Shown: positions 10,276-19,785, counted from the stretch's first letter. The stretch is 64,000 nt of DNA from Epiperipatus broadwayi (GCA_028023455.1 JAQFVV010000021.1:7468853-7532852), one strand, 5' to 3'. A program made the numbers and translations. Notes: a model not told the origin generated them from the letters alone.

Positions 10276-10337
10276 TATCCTAGCATCTCACTGAGGAAGC
10301 CAATAGCAGAAACTTGTCTAAGGTTGGGGATATTCTG
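10276..10337 (+). ncRNA. Hammerhead ribozyme, upstream copy of R2 unit
   Basis: CUGAGGA at 10291-10297, AGC loop GC(A), GAAA at 10309-10312, then CUUGUC with a two-base stem III loop (A-U and C-G pairs) and cleavage after 10318. Stem I AUCUCA with UAAGGU has one mismatch, and the outer AAATATCC/GGATATT pairing continues it. Confidence 0.7.
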
Positions 10338-10650
10338 AAAAGCTTGTTAAGAGCTATTTGCAAGCTCATTATATAACATTTGTAATACAAGCTTGTTAAA
10401 TTAGATCATGCGATATATGACTTGATTTCTTTGTAATTTTATTTTTTGCTATTAAGGCTTTGGTGATTCTATATTGCTAAAGCTATTATTATATGGTGTA
10501 TCTGAACTAAGTTCAGTCCCATATGGTTATTTAAGTTAGATAGTTGGATTGGAAGACATATAAATGTCTGAAAATTTCAGATTTTCTACTTAATAGTTTT
10601 CCATTAGATAAAGTGTTGGGCTTTGCCTGGTATTTTAAATCTAATGCATG

Positions 10651-10713
10651 AATATCCTAACACCTCACTGAGGAAGCCAGTAGCAAAAATCGGTCTGAGG
10701 TTGGGAATATTCT
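10651..10713 (+). ncRNA. Hammerhead ribozyme, downstream copy of R2 unit (G12 lost)
   Basis: CUGAGGA at 10668-10674; stem I ACCUCA/UGAGGU is perfect and extended by GAATATCC with GGAATATTC; GGUC ends at 10695. The GAAA box reads AAAA, so the catalytic G12 is missing in this copy. Confidence 0.7.
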
Positions 10714-10761
10714 GAAAAGCTTGTTAAGAGCTATTTGTAAGCTCATTATATAACATTTATC

Positions 10762-10868
10762 TATATACCACAAATAATGAAGATATGTGTGATTGTAATC
10801 TGGGCCAACTGATGAGTGGTGGTTCAGCATGTAATGCATATCTTGGGGATCATTTATCTTTTTGACAT
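10762..10868 (-). pseudogene. Relic of an unidentified protein, also present at 58.66-58.77 kb
   Basis: On the minus strand the translation includes KKINDPQDMHYMLNHHSS, a VGPDYNHTYL segment and LWYID. A clearly related segment lies at 58662-58769 (+) with VEKINNHQYMYFMLNQHS and VDPDYHLYTYM. I do not recognise the family; a multicopy transposon protein is the simplest guess. The R2 element at 10.3-10.76 kb inserted right beside it. Confidence 0.45.
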
Positions 10869-10869
10869 G

Positions 10870-11250
10870 TCTTTATTCATGATTTAATACGTTGTGATGA
10901 GACAGAAGTTCAAAATATATTTTAAAAGTATATAAAGTTAAATTTAAGTATGTCTTAAAAGTGTGTACATGAAGTTAAATCGTAACCCATGCTATCTTGC
11001 TTACTTTGAAAAACTATATGATTCAAATGTATCTATAGGGAGAGAGGTTGGTCTGAATTCTGGGATGATGGGGAGTTGTAATGGGATTGACGTAAAAGAT
11101 AAAAGATGCATATATTTTATAACAAAAAAACTCACAAATATATATATATGCGAAATTTGTTACATATAATTAATAAAGTTTAAAACAATATATATATATA
11201 TTATTTTTTATAGTCATTTTTTACTAAATCTACGACCATAATGTCAAAAA
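10870..11250. other. No recognisable gene
   Basis: AT-rich; a 68-codon frame at 10963-11169 has no recognisable motif. Confidence 0.4.
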
Positions 11251-11457
11251 CTCTTAATCAGTTGAATTATAAATAAATCGAAATAATAGACAACTTGTTT
11301 CTATACAATTTAATTATTAAATTGTCACATGATTAATTTTTAAAATGGCGTCTTGAGACGGTTCATATGTGAACGAAAATCGATTTGATATTAAATTAAA
11401 TTGCATCAAATAAGTTGTCTATTATTTCGATTTATTTATAATTCGATTGATTAAGAG
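11251..11457. repeat. Inverted-terminal-repeat element (MITE-like), about 207 bp
   Basis: CTCTTAATCAGTTGAATTAT at 11251 continues about 47 bases as an inverted match to the right end, which finishes TTGATTAAGAG at 11457. The middle (about 110 bp) is unique and includes GGCGTCTTGAGACGG. There is no ORF. It looks like a non-autonomous DNA transposon; I could not define the target-site duplication. Confidence 0.75.
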
Positions 11458-12055
11458 GATGTACATATAAAGGTATTACCGCTTTCATGTATTCTATTGG
11501 AGAACTCAGTTCATTCCAAAATTTCTCTACAGAAAATCAATGAAGAAGATAACACCGACGATCAGCCCATTGATGGTGATATTTATAAATACCAGTACAC
11601 ATATATAAGCAATACTCAGTTTGTTTACAAGCAATATTTTGTTGCTGATAACAATGTTATTTGATATTACCAATATTTTTATTGTTGTTATACTATTATT
11701 AAAATATATATTGATAAATATAATTTTTTTTTAAAAATCATTAATAATACTCCTAATGGGAAATCAACATTACAATTAACCACAGACTATTGTGTATTGT
11801 TTATAATTTAATTTCTTTTAGATATATTTTTTTCTAGATTTCATCTGAAAATATTAGATTTCGATAACTTTATATAGCATTTGTAAGTTTAATAATATTA
11901 TCCTTGAAAATAACATTTAGATATTTATTGACAAACAGTTTTTTTTTTTATATATATATTTTAAATAAACCATCTGCTTCTTTATGTTCTTATGATTTCC
12001 CCATATTTGAGTATGTGCGTATAACGTGATGCTTTTGAGATGTTTCTTTCTATCC
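11458..12055. other. No recognisable gene
   Basis: AT-rich sequence with T-rich runs; no supported feature. Confidence 0.4.
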
Positions 12056-12059
12056 ACAT

Positions 12060-12188
12060 TCCCACATAAGAGAGAAAAAATTTTTTTTCATATGTCATCG
12101 CATCGGCTGGGAGGCGAACCCACAACCGTCTGCAAGCAACTACTTGCTTGCAAGGCGGCTGCGATGACCTCTCGGCTAACAACGCTTG
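12060..12188 (-). mobile_element. tRNA-derived SINE (head similar to the SINE at 59.77 kb)
   Basis: On the minus strand a Pol III A box TTAGCCGAGAGG (12179-12168) and a B box GGTTCGCCTCC (12120-12110) stand at roughly tRNA spacing, followed by ATGACATATGAAAAAAAA. The middle does not fold as a proper anticodon arm (an extra GCAAGCAA/TTGCTTGC hairpin sits there), so it is a SINE head and not a functional tRNA gene. The 3' limit is uncertain. Confidence 0.65.
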
Positions 12189-12189
12189 A

Positions 12190-12980
12190 CTAAGAGAAAA
12201 ATTTAAAAATGTAATTCATATGAAATGCCGTTTTTCTATAATATGTATATATGCGTAGAAGGATCTGAATATGTTCATAGTAGTAAACAAAATAATCAAA
12301 TAGTTAATTTATGGAAACCATGTTCCCTTTAAACATCAGTAGTGTCACTATAAAGGCAAGGTTATACATTGGTTATATCAACTATATCCAGTTCTGTTTA
12401 CACAGAGCAAATTTGAGGACAAGAAGCTCAAGATTCATGCAATTTCTGTGTCTAAGACCTGAACTTTTTCCCATCTACTGAATGAATAATATATCCCATT
12501 TTTGCATACCATATTTATATGTATTCATTGAGACTTTGTTATTGACCTAATTTTATGCTGTCATTGATTTCTCTTGTATCTACTCTAAGATATAAATAAA
12601 GTTTAAATTTTGAAAGTAAGAAGCTCAAGATTTCTGTACGATTTTCAAATGAGTATGTGATTAAAAAAATTCAACTGAATTTAATTGTTGTGTTCAACTT
12701 TCAAGTTGAATGCTTGAATGTCACATGACTGCTAAACAACTTAACACACTATATGATTTCTCATTAATAAAATAATTCAATATAAATAATGCATACAACA
12801 CATATACTAAGTAAAGATTGTTTAATACTTTAAAATACACCAACATAGTATGCAGAGAACACTTTGACAAATTGGTAATCATACTCATAGCTACCATTAT
12901 TCTATGTCCCCCTGTCAAATAAATAGCTTATTTAAACAAATTTGTTTACATCTTATAATCACATTTTATGTAAATCATCA
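12190..12980. other. No recognisable gene
   Basis: AT-rich; nothing supported apart from short unassigned frames. Confidence 0.4.
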
Positions 12981-12994
12981 TTTTTGTGATTCTT

Positions 12995-13516
12995 AAACCA
13001 ATGAACATCACATGATCACCATCTCTTATACTAGCACATAGATAGGGATTTTATGCACAAGACTTCTGGCATCCATTTATTACTCTGGTTGGCACAGGGT
13101 GGCACTACTGTATGGAGAGTTTTGCCTTGTTTATGATCACAATTTCTATGCTTGCTCATAACTGTTATTAAAACAGGCAAAACTCTTCATACAGTAGTGC
13201 ACTGAGTTCAGACCTAGATAACTATATAAGCTACTGAGCTTGGATTGAAAATATTACTGTTTTCAATTTTAAACTCATAGTTTTGTAGTTAAGTAGAGGT
13301 AAAAGGTGGCTGCTGGAGGGTTGCATTAGATCCTATGATCTAAGTGCAGTGCTCTCAGATCCAAAGCTCATCACTGATAAAAGCCACAGGTGGAAACAAG
13401 TCTGGGGATATTGGATGAGTAGGTACTAGATAGGGATTATATGCACAAGCCTTCTGATATCCATTGATTACTCTGGCTTGCACTGAGTGGCACAACTGTG
13501 TAGAGAGTTTTGCCTG
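12995..13516 (+). mobile_element. R1 HHR element, rearranged, with 10-14-bp target-site duplication
   Basis: An inverted tail fragment and a forward tail fragment (12995-13140) are followed by a second inverted tail (to about 13207), then a forward monomer with CTGAG-TTCAG, the GGTGGCTGCTGGAGGG segment, a decayed hammerhead and the GAGTTTTGCCTG end. TTTTTGTGATTCTT flanks the whole at 12981-12994 and 13517-13530; the first Ts are ambiguous with the element end. One insertion thus contains two fold-back events. Confidence 0.7.
13358..13412 (+). ncRNA. Decayed hammerhead (R1)
   Basis: CUGAUAA (13374-13380; G8 mutated), GAAAC and AAGUC followed by UGGGG pairing to the upstream CUCAUCA. The mutated G8 predicts loss of activity unless C3 also changes, which it does not. 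Confidence 0.55.
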
Positions 13517-13530
13517 TTTTTGTGATTCTT

Positions 13531-14394
13531 CTATAGAACGTGCAACCCTCTTTGATAATTATAACTATGAGTACGATTACCAGTTAGTTTAAAGCATTCT
13601 CGTCATACTATGTTGATGTATCTTAAAGTATTAAACAAGATTTTTTTAGAATAGGAGTTGTACATAGTATTTATATTAAATTACTTTATTTCAAGAAAAG
13701 TTTAAAACTACTAAAATTACATTAACAAAATAACTGAATAGTTTATTGCTTAATAGTTTGAATTCAATGATCAGAAGTGAAAGATTTGTGTTGTAATTTA
13801 TTGTCCTAAGCTTCGAATTCAGCCACTCTACCACTGTATCTAATCATATGGGGCATTTGTTATTTTAATGTAGTCTTTTATATTTGTGCATTCCTATGGG
13901 TGTTTTAACAGTACTGTAGGTAGTATTTTTTAATAAATTATTATTTTTAAATCATTAAAAAATATGAAAAATAAAAAGATCAAAGTATGAGGTAAACATG
14001 TATAAGGAGGTTATGAATTGTTTCTAAATTAAAAATTAATTTTGCAAAAATTATTAGGTAATCACAAAATTCTTTTAAAATTATATACACAAAGTAACGT
14101 AGATAAGGTATATATATTGATATTGTATATCCACATACACTGCACACACAAATATAATGAAGTGAAATGTGTGAATTTACACACATTTTTATCTATAATA
14201 TTTTGGTTATTCTGTTTTTCAGATTAGAAGTCTTTTCAGAAATTCAGATGTTAATAAAACATGAATGTTTTAAACTGTGCTTTTAATATATAAACATGGT
14301 AATATATAAAACTAAATAATATCTGTTACTGTTACTTCTTTTTATCATTTCAATATATTATTTAATTCAAAATTTATTAAATTATAGTTTGAAT
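13531..14394. other. No recognisable gene
   Basis: AT-rich; small overlapping frames at 13980-14227 on both strands have no motif. Confidence 0.4.
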
Positions 14395-14443
14395 ACATGT
14401 ATAATGTATTGATAAAATGCTGGACTAGTTCTAGTATTTTTAT

Positions 14444-14500
14444 TCCCTAGCACCTCACTGATGACGCTAGAGGCAGAAACCGCGGTCTGAGGTTGAGGGT
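14444..14500 (+). ncRNA. Hammerhead ribozyme, type I, upstream copy
   Basis: CUGAUGA 14458-14464, short stem II (GC/GC around UAGAG), GAAA 14476-14479, palindromic stem III ACCGCGGU and cleavage after GUC at 14487. Stem I ACCUCA/UGAGGU is perfect, continued after an internal loop by CCCU/AGGG. All invariant core residues are present. Confidence 0.85.
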
Positions 14501-14814
14501 ATTTTTGAAGCTTCACAAGAGTTTGTTTTTAACTTACTCTATATATAACATTTGTAAATAGGAGCTTTATTAAAATTAGGTCATATGACTTGATTTTTTT
14601 TATCAATTTAATTTTAGTTTTTTGCCATTAATGCTTTGGCGATTTTATATTGCTAGAGCTATTAATATATGGTGTATCTGAACTTAGTTCAGTCCCATAT
14701 GGCTATTTGAGTTAGATAGCTGGATTTTTGGACATTTAAATGTGTGAAAGTTTCAGATTTTCTTCTCAATAGTTAGGCATTGATAAAATGCTGGACTAGT
14801 TCTAGTATTTTTAT

Positions 14815-14871
14815 TCCCTAGCACCTCACTGATGACGCTAGAGGCAGAAACCGCGGTCTGAGGTTGAGGGT
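14815..14871 (+). ncRNA. Hammerhead ribozyme, type I, downstream copy
   Basis: Identical in the core to the upstream copy: CUGAUGA 14829-14835, GAAA, ACCGCGGUC with cleavage after 14858, stem I ACCUCA/UGAGGU. The identity of both copies suggests recent insertion or gene conversion. Confidence 0.85.
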
Positions 14872-14950
14872 ATTTTTGAAGCTTCATAAGAGTTTGTTTT
14901 TAACTTACTCTATATATAACATGTATAATGTATATACTTAAGCTTGACAT

Positions 14951-15362
14951 AGTTAGAAGGGATTTGAATACAGAATGTCAAGATAACATCAGCCATCCAC
15001 TCCATTTTGTACAACAACCACACATGTCCACATGTGGTTAGGCATGTGGTAGTATGTGGCCAGGTGTGGTGGTTGTACAAGATGGAGTGAATTAAAACAG
15101 GCAAAACACACTGTATGTATTGCCACACATAGCAAGCTAGAGTAATCAATGGAAGCCAGGAGGCTTGTGCATAAAATTCTCATCTAGTGCCTACTCATCC
15201 AATATCCCCCAGTTTCTGGCTTGTGGCTTTTGTCAGTGAGGGGCCTTGGATCTGAAAGCACTGTACCTAGATCTTAGAAAGCAGAAGAAATGGTGATCAT
15301 GTGATGTTAGATGAAGTGAATGACTGACAGGAGCTTGGAAATCTGTATTCAAACTCCCTCTA
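14951..15362. repeat. Older inverted-repeat element, interrupted by an R1 element
   Basis: TTAGAAGGGATTTGAATACAG at 14952 is mirrored by CTGTATTCAAACTCCCTCTAA ending at 15363. Within it CACTCCATTTTGTACAACAA (14998) is mirrored by TTGTACAAGATGGAGTG (15074-15090). The R1 copy at 15093-15310 lies between the second hairpin and the right end. Confidence 0.55.
15093..15310 (-). mobile_element. R1 HHR element, head-to-head, with 11-bp imperfect target-site duplication
   Basis: The minus-strand part carries a decayed hammerhead and ends at the CAGGCAAAAC tail on the left; a short plus-strand tail (GAAATGGTGATCATGTGATG) is joined on the right. ATGGAGTGAAT (15082-15092) and ATGAAGTGAAT (15311-15321) flank it. 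The hammerhead (minus, 15203-15245) reads CUGACAA and lacks the AGUCU of the cleavage segment, so it is inactive. Confidence 0.65.
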
Positions 15363-15634
15363 ATTAAATTATAATTTTTAAAAATAAAAGAATGTTCAGA
15401 TAAAGTATTACTGTTTCATAATGCTATCTGGGACTTTTTTAATACAAGGTGAATCCATTGAATCCCTAATTACACACTAAATCCTAAACCTAGCATAGCA
15501 TTAAATACATGAATAAAATATGCATAATATTAAAATAATATGACCAATAAATATGTGACAATTTTGTATTTAAATACACATAATATTTATTGGCTATTAA
15601 ACCACTAAAATGTCATATGACTATTATTTTCTTT

Positions 15635-15990
15635 GTTTATGCAATTGATACAACACTAACAATTCTCTCCATACAGTAATGCAACCTAATGTAAGCCATA
15701 GTAATCAACATCTTATACTAGATGACACTATTGTATGGAGAGAACTGCCACAATTTTAACATATTTAGAAATGGTGATCATGTAAAGATTCAAAGGTTTA
15801 AAATCAATCCTAGATTAGGATGTTGGTGACTATGATTATTAAAAACCAAATACACCAAAATATGTAGATATTGAACTGGATTCAGATCTTTATGAATACA
15901 CAAACAAATATTAACTTAACTTGAAAACATTATTGCATTTTTAATTTGGGCTAATAGTTTTATATTTAGCTAAAAAGATAATTTATATGG
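15635..15990. mobile_element. Strongly decayed R1 element
   Basis: TTCTCTCCATACAGTAATGC is mirrored by CACTATTGTATGGAGAGAA (15668-15742), then AAATGGTGATCATGT and GAACTGGATTCAG match the R1 monomer. No hammerhead is recognisable. Confidence 0.5.
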
Positions 15991-16079
15991 AGATGAGAGG
16001 CAAAGTATTGAATTTTGTATGAATTGAGATATTTACCAGTAAAATGAATAGAAAAGATAAAGATTTTTTTGAGTTTAAG

Positions 16080-16800
16080 TCTTTGTACTGAAAATGGCCA
16101 TCATTGAAGTGATATAAGGGATCATTAGGTTGGAAGAATCTCTTGGTAATAATCAAATTGATGACACTTCTAATTTTATTTGGAGTGATACTATTTTAAC
16201 CAGCAAAAAACATTAGCAATAATTGAAAGGAATTAGTCGTTAACCAGAAAGACATCATTTAATTCCTCTTTGATATATTATAGAAACCAAGTAGGACAAC
16301 ATCATGATGTCCATTTTGCTGTTATTACTATATGATAATTTATAAAGTAAATGAACATAGATGACATTCTCATCAACACATATCACAAATGTAGAGTGTT
16401 TATTGACTTTCTATATCTGAGTTTATAAATAACAAAGACTACGGTCTTTCTTTTCAATTGCATCATGGTTCTTAATATGGATTATTAGTTGAGTGTTCTT
16501 GGAGATATGATATGTGTGTGTGTAAAAGGTTTTTTTAAATAGCTACATTACAATCATGACAGACAAAACTAAATTATAGCCCTCTTTTCCAGGAGATGGT
16601 AATGTCATTAATCAAGACAGCAGTTGGTGATCAAAGTCAGAGGTTGCTAAAAATTTCCTGATTGTAGATGCAGACTGACATTTGATGAACATTTTTTGTA
16701 TACTTATAATTGCAGATTGCTCTTTTCTTCTCATTTTCTTAGTTGAACCCTATCATGGGTAACATTCAGTGTGAAAATGAAGATGTCTTATGTGCATAAA
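16080..16800. repeat. Old interspersed repeat, related to 46.2-46.8 kb
   Basis: Several collinear stretches agree with 46190-46800, for instance GTTGCTAAAAATTTC against GATGCTAAAAATCTC, with ordered matches on both sides. I do not recognise the family and see no clean ORF. An ancient DNA-transposon or retroelement copy is likely. Confidence 0.35.
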
Positions 16801-16968
16801 TATTATAGTGAATAAGCACAAGATGTTGTTATCAACTGGTTAAATACTAGATTAGCAGCAACCACAACTTAATGATTTACTACATATATCAGTTGCATAA
16901 ATAGTATTCTGAGTAAATTTTCAAAAAGGTTTTATCATAAAATGACTAATCATAATTTTTTCTTTTAT

Positions 16969-17506
16969 TAAAACAGGCAAAACTCACTATACGTATTGCT
17001 ACACACATCAGTTATACACAAGCATAAGAAGTGTGGTGGTCACATGATGTTTATTGGCTTAAAACCAATGCTGCCTAATAGGATAGTTGTGGTTATGGTT
17101 ATTAAAGAACTAAAGACACCAAAATGTATGGGTGCTGAACTGAGTTCAGACTTGTATGACTATATAAGCTAATGGACTTGGATTGAAAACATTAAGGTGT
17201 TTTCAGTTTAAGACTTGTAGTTTTGTAATTAAGTGGAGATAAAAGGTGGCTGCTGGAGGGTTGCATTAGATCCTAAGATCTAGGTGCAGTGCTCTCAGAT
17301 CTGAGGCTCCTCACTGACGAAGGCCACAAGCCAGAAACTAGTCTGGGGATATTGGATGAGTAGGCACTAGATGGTGATTTTATGCACAAGCCTTTTGGCA
17401 TCCATTGATTATTCTAGCTTGCTGGGTGTGGCAATACGTATAGTGAGTTTTGCCTGTTTTAACAACAGTTATACACAAGCATAAGAAGTGGTGGTCATGT
17501 GATATG
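16969..17506 (+). mobile_element. R1 HHR element, best-preserved copy, 9-bp target-site duplication
   Basis: It begins with a short inverted tail (CAGGCAAAACTCACTATACG) and continues into a full forward monomer: GTTATACACAAGCATAAGAAG, CACATGATG, CTGAACTGAGTTCAG, GGTGGCTGCTGGAGGG, hammerhead, GAGTTTTGCCTG, then the GTTATACACAAGCATAAGAAG start again. The unit is thus about 456 bp and tandem in origin. TTCTTTTAT flanks it at 16960-16968 and 17507-17515. Confidence 0.75.
17303..17352 (+). ncRNA. Hammerhead ribozyme, type I (R1)
   Basis: CUGACGA 17314-17320, stem II GGC/GCC with CACAA loop, GAAA 17334-17337, palindromic ACUAGU stem III and cleavage after 17343. Stem I UCCUCA/UGGGGA has six pairs including one G-U. 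All invariant residues are present. Confidence 0.75.
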
Positions 17507-17630
17507 TTCTTTTATATAGCATACATATTAAAAGAAGAACTGACTATTAGTAAAAGATAAGAAAAAGTAGAGAGATAATTTAGCTAAAAAAGTGAACATG
17601 TATTTTAAAACAAAGTAATAAATATTAAAA

Positions 17631-19165
17631 ATGCAAGAGGTAGTATTCATTATAAATAAAAAGTGGGGAACAACTATGTAGAAATTGAGGATATATTTGG
17701 ATAACGGGAAAAACCAGACTTAATAAAAGACACCAAATGCAAATAATTCTGATTCATGCCCCAATAAGTTCTCATTGGGATGAAAAAATAGAGAATCTTT
17801 ATATGGCTGTACAAAATGCTTTTGATAAGACCAAACAATATTTTAAAATTGTCATGAGAGACTTGGTATTAGAATTGGTAAATGATTGAATAATGAAAAT
17901 GTTATGGACAGATTTAAATATAGTGATAGAAATAAGAGAGAGCACAGATCTGTGGAATTCAAAGCTATAAAACTATATATTATGAATTCTTTCTTTAAGA
18001 AAAAGTGCTAAAGAAAAATGAAATATGGAAGCTCCAAAATGAAGGTACAACTAAATTGTATTATATTTTGACTAACAAAAGATAAGTTTTTTTTAATAAA
18101 TTCAGTTCAGAAAGTGATTATAAATTAGTGAAATATAAGATATGTGTTAATGCAAAACCAAAAATTTACCAAGAAAAAGAGTATTAATGTTTGATATTCA
18201 TAAGTTTCTGAAGTATTGAAATGAATTTACATTAGAATTTGTAAATTATTTACAATATTAACAAATTTTGAACAAGGTTCAGTGTTGAATAAAATCAATA
18301 AGAAGGAAAGTGATATATAATTGAGAAATATAAGAAAGATAGTTGGTAGGTAAAGCATTAATATACCAACAAATTGTCTACTAGTTGAGACAATGTAAGA
18401 AGAAAAGAAAAAATATGACAATATTTAAAAAATGATCCATTGAGCAAATCAAATATGTATAATTTTATAAAATATAATGAAAAAGTGTTATTAACATTAT
18501 GAGAAAATATTAATTGTGACTTAGTAAAGTAATATATAGAAGTGAATTGTTATTGAAAGGATAGGCATATTAAGAAGAAAAGATACAACTATTACTAAAA
18601 TGAAAAATGATATCGTGAAATGAGTCAGAGAGTTTTATAAAGGATTATATAGTAACAAATAACAAAAAATCTCTTACAGTGATTACATCTTCTATATTAC
18701 CCAACATTTTAAATGAAATAAGACATGAAATTAAATTTATGAAAAAGAAAAAAAACTCAAGGAATTAATGGAATAATATGGAATTAAAAGAAGCAAGTGA
18801 AAAAAATAAAAAGAACTGTTGGCAAAGTTATACACCAAATATCTAAATAATAAATATGTACAAGATAATGGGAAAAATTCATAGTAATACTGATATTTAT
18901 GAATGTTAATAAAGAAGATATCAAAAATTACAGACCTATCAATCTCCTAAAATTCTATACAAATGTTTTCCAAGATAATTGCAACTCATTTACGATAAAT
19001 TTTAAATTCTAATTGAATTGATTTTAAATATGATGTTAATACAGTGAATCACGTCGAAATATTGAGAGAATTTATAAAAAAAACCTATGAATGGCCATTG
19101 CCACTATGCTTTGGATTTGTGGATTATGAAAATGCATTTGAAGTATTACATTCTTTCTCTCAGTT
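17631..19165 (+). pseudogene. LINE (APE-type non-LTR retrotransposon) relic: endonuclease and RT fragments
   Basis: Broken frames read VVFIINKKWG, IILIHAPISSHWDEKIENLY, a VMRDLVL segment in the place of the GDFN box, RNKREHRSVEFKA, IMNSFFKKKC, then SESDYKLVKYKI in the place of the SDH box. These are the ordered motifs of the APE-like endonuclease. After about 600 bp come KEDIKNYRPINLL and PLCFGFVDYENAFE, the RT fingers and motif A. Stops are frequent and the palm with motif C is missing. The clade is RTE- or CR1-like by motif wording; I cannot fix it. It is a non-PLE retroelement and long dead. Confidence 0.7.
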
Positions 19166-19274
19166 TATAACTTCTTTACACATTAATAAAATGATAGACA
19201 ATTAAATAAATTCATTCTTATATGAGTGTAATAATCTTTATTTTATTTTTGGAAGTTAAAAAGGTGGTTAGGGG

Positions 19275-19330
19275 AAAGAAGTCCTGAAGAAGATTACCGA
19301 TTAGTTGAAACTGTTAGATTGTGAGAAAAA
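19275..19330 (+). ncRNA. Hammerhead-like relic, CUGAAGA type
   Basis: CUGAAGA 19284-19290, GAAA 19307-19310, then CUGUU. Stem II is poor. Same box order as 61685-61730 and 40840-40885. It lies 110 bp beyond the LINE relic. Confidence 0.3.
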
Positions 19331-19595
19331 AATAAAGTATGCATTGTTATAGCTGAATTTATTTAATTATTTAAAAAAACCATTTGATTCTATAAGCATT
19401 CCTGAGGTGATTTAAAGTATTAGTTTATCATGATATAAATCCAAGATATTGCCATATACTGAAGAATTTTTATCACAATGCATCAGTAACAATTAGATTA
19501 CATGGTGTTATTGACCAAGTTGACATAAAAAAGTGTGTGTGATAAGGAGAAGAATACATATTCTCAAAACTTTTTACAACAATTTTTATAAGAAG
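19331..19595. other. No recognisable gene
   Basis: AT-rich spacer between the LINE relic and the PLE-B tail. Confidence 0.4.
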
Positions 19596-19667
19596 TATAT
19601 ATATATATAAATGCAAAACCATAAAACAATACAATACTAGATTAAATTTTAAAAATTTTACCAAAAT

Positions 19668-19718
19668 CCTTACACAACCATGGTTTCATCTACTACAAAT
19701 AGACCTTCTCAAGTGAAA
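19668..19718 (-). ncRNA. Variant hammerhead (UUGAGAA core) in PLE-B 3' UTR
   Basis: On the minus strand UUGAGAA (19712-19706), one G, stem II GUCUA/UAGAU (19704-19700 with 19692-19688), GAAA (19687-19684), palindromic stem III ACCAUGGU and predicted cleavage after GUU at 19676. Stem I is CAC with GUG. The same structure occurs in the isolated tail at 26892 and, more decayed, at 45567. Confidence 0.5.
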
Positions 19719-19733
19719 ATCAATCTAAAGGAA

Positions 19734-19737
<4 letters not shown>

Positions 19738-19783
<46 letters not shown>
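19738..19783. repeat. (TA)n array in PLE-B 3' UTR
   Basis: Uninterrupted TA dinucleotides between the PLE-B stop and its ribozyme-like tail. The other PLE-B copies have (TA)n at the same place (22595, 26866 and 45508). Confidence 0.9.

Positions 19784-19785
<2 letters not shown>

Larger units (their letters stand above)
10273..10759 (+). mobile_element. R2 HHR element, plus copy: hammerhead, 377-bp monomer, hammerhead
   Basis: Two hammerheads in the same orientation have cleavage sites after 10318 and 10695, giving a 377-nt unit. The second is followed by a truncated repeat of the unit ending at ATATAACATTT. Such monomers bounded by hammerheads are the structure of retrozymes, small non-coding retroelements whose transcripts are cut into units and can be circularised. 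No ORF is present. Confidence 0.75.
14395..14933 (+). mobile_element. R2 retrozyme-like element with two hammerheads, 371-nt monomer and 15-bp flanking repeats
   Basis: ACATGTATAATGTAT stands at 14395-14409 and 14919-14933 and brackets the element (14410-14918). Inside are two almost identical hammerheads whose cleavage sites follow 14487 and 14858, exactly 371 nt apart. After the second site the unit begins again and stops at TATATATA. The unit carries the conserved CTGAACTTAGTTCAG palindrome and CATATGACTTGATTTTTTT, shared with the R2 copies at 10 kb. It has no ORF. The flanking repeat is long enough to indicate retrotransposition; which enzyme does it is inference. Confidence 0.85.

Noticed and set aside
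12060-12188. Functional tRNA gene
   Set aside because: A and B boxes are good, but the anticodon arm does not fold and an A-rich tail follows: SINE.
14395-14933. CRISPR or satellite array for the regularly spaced identical blocks
   Set aside because: Only two repeats, 371 nt apart, each a full hammerhead, in an animal-type genome.
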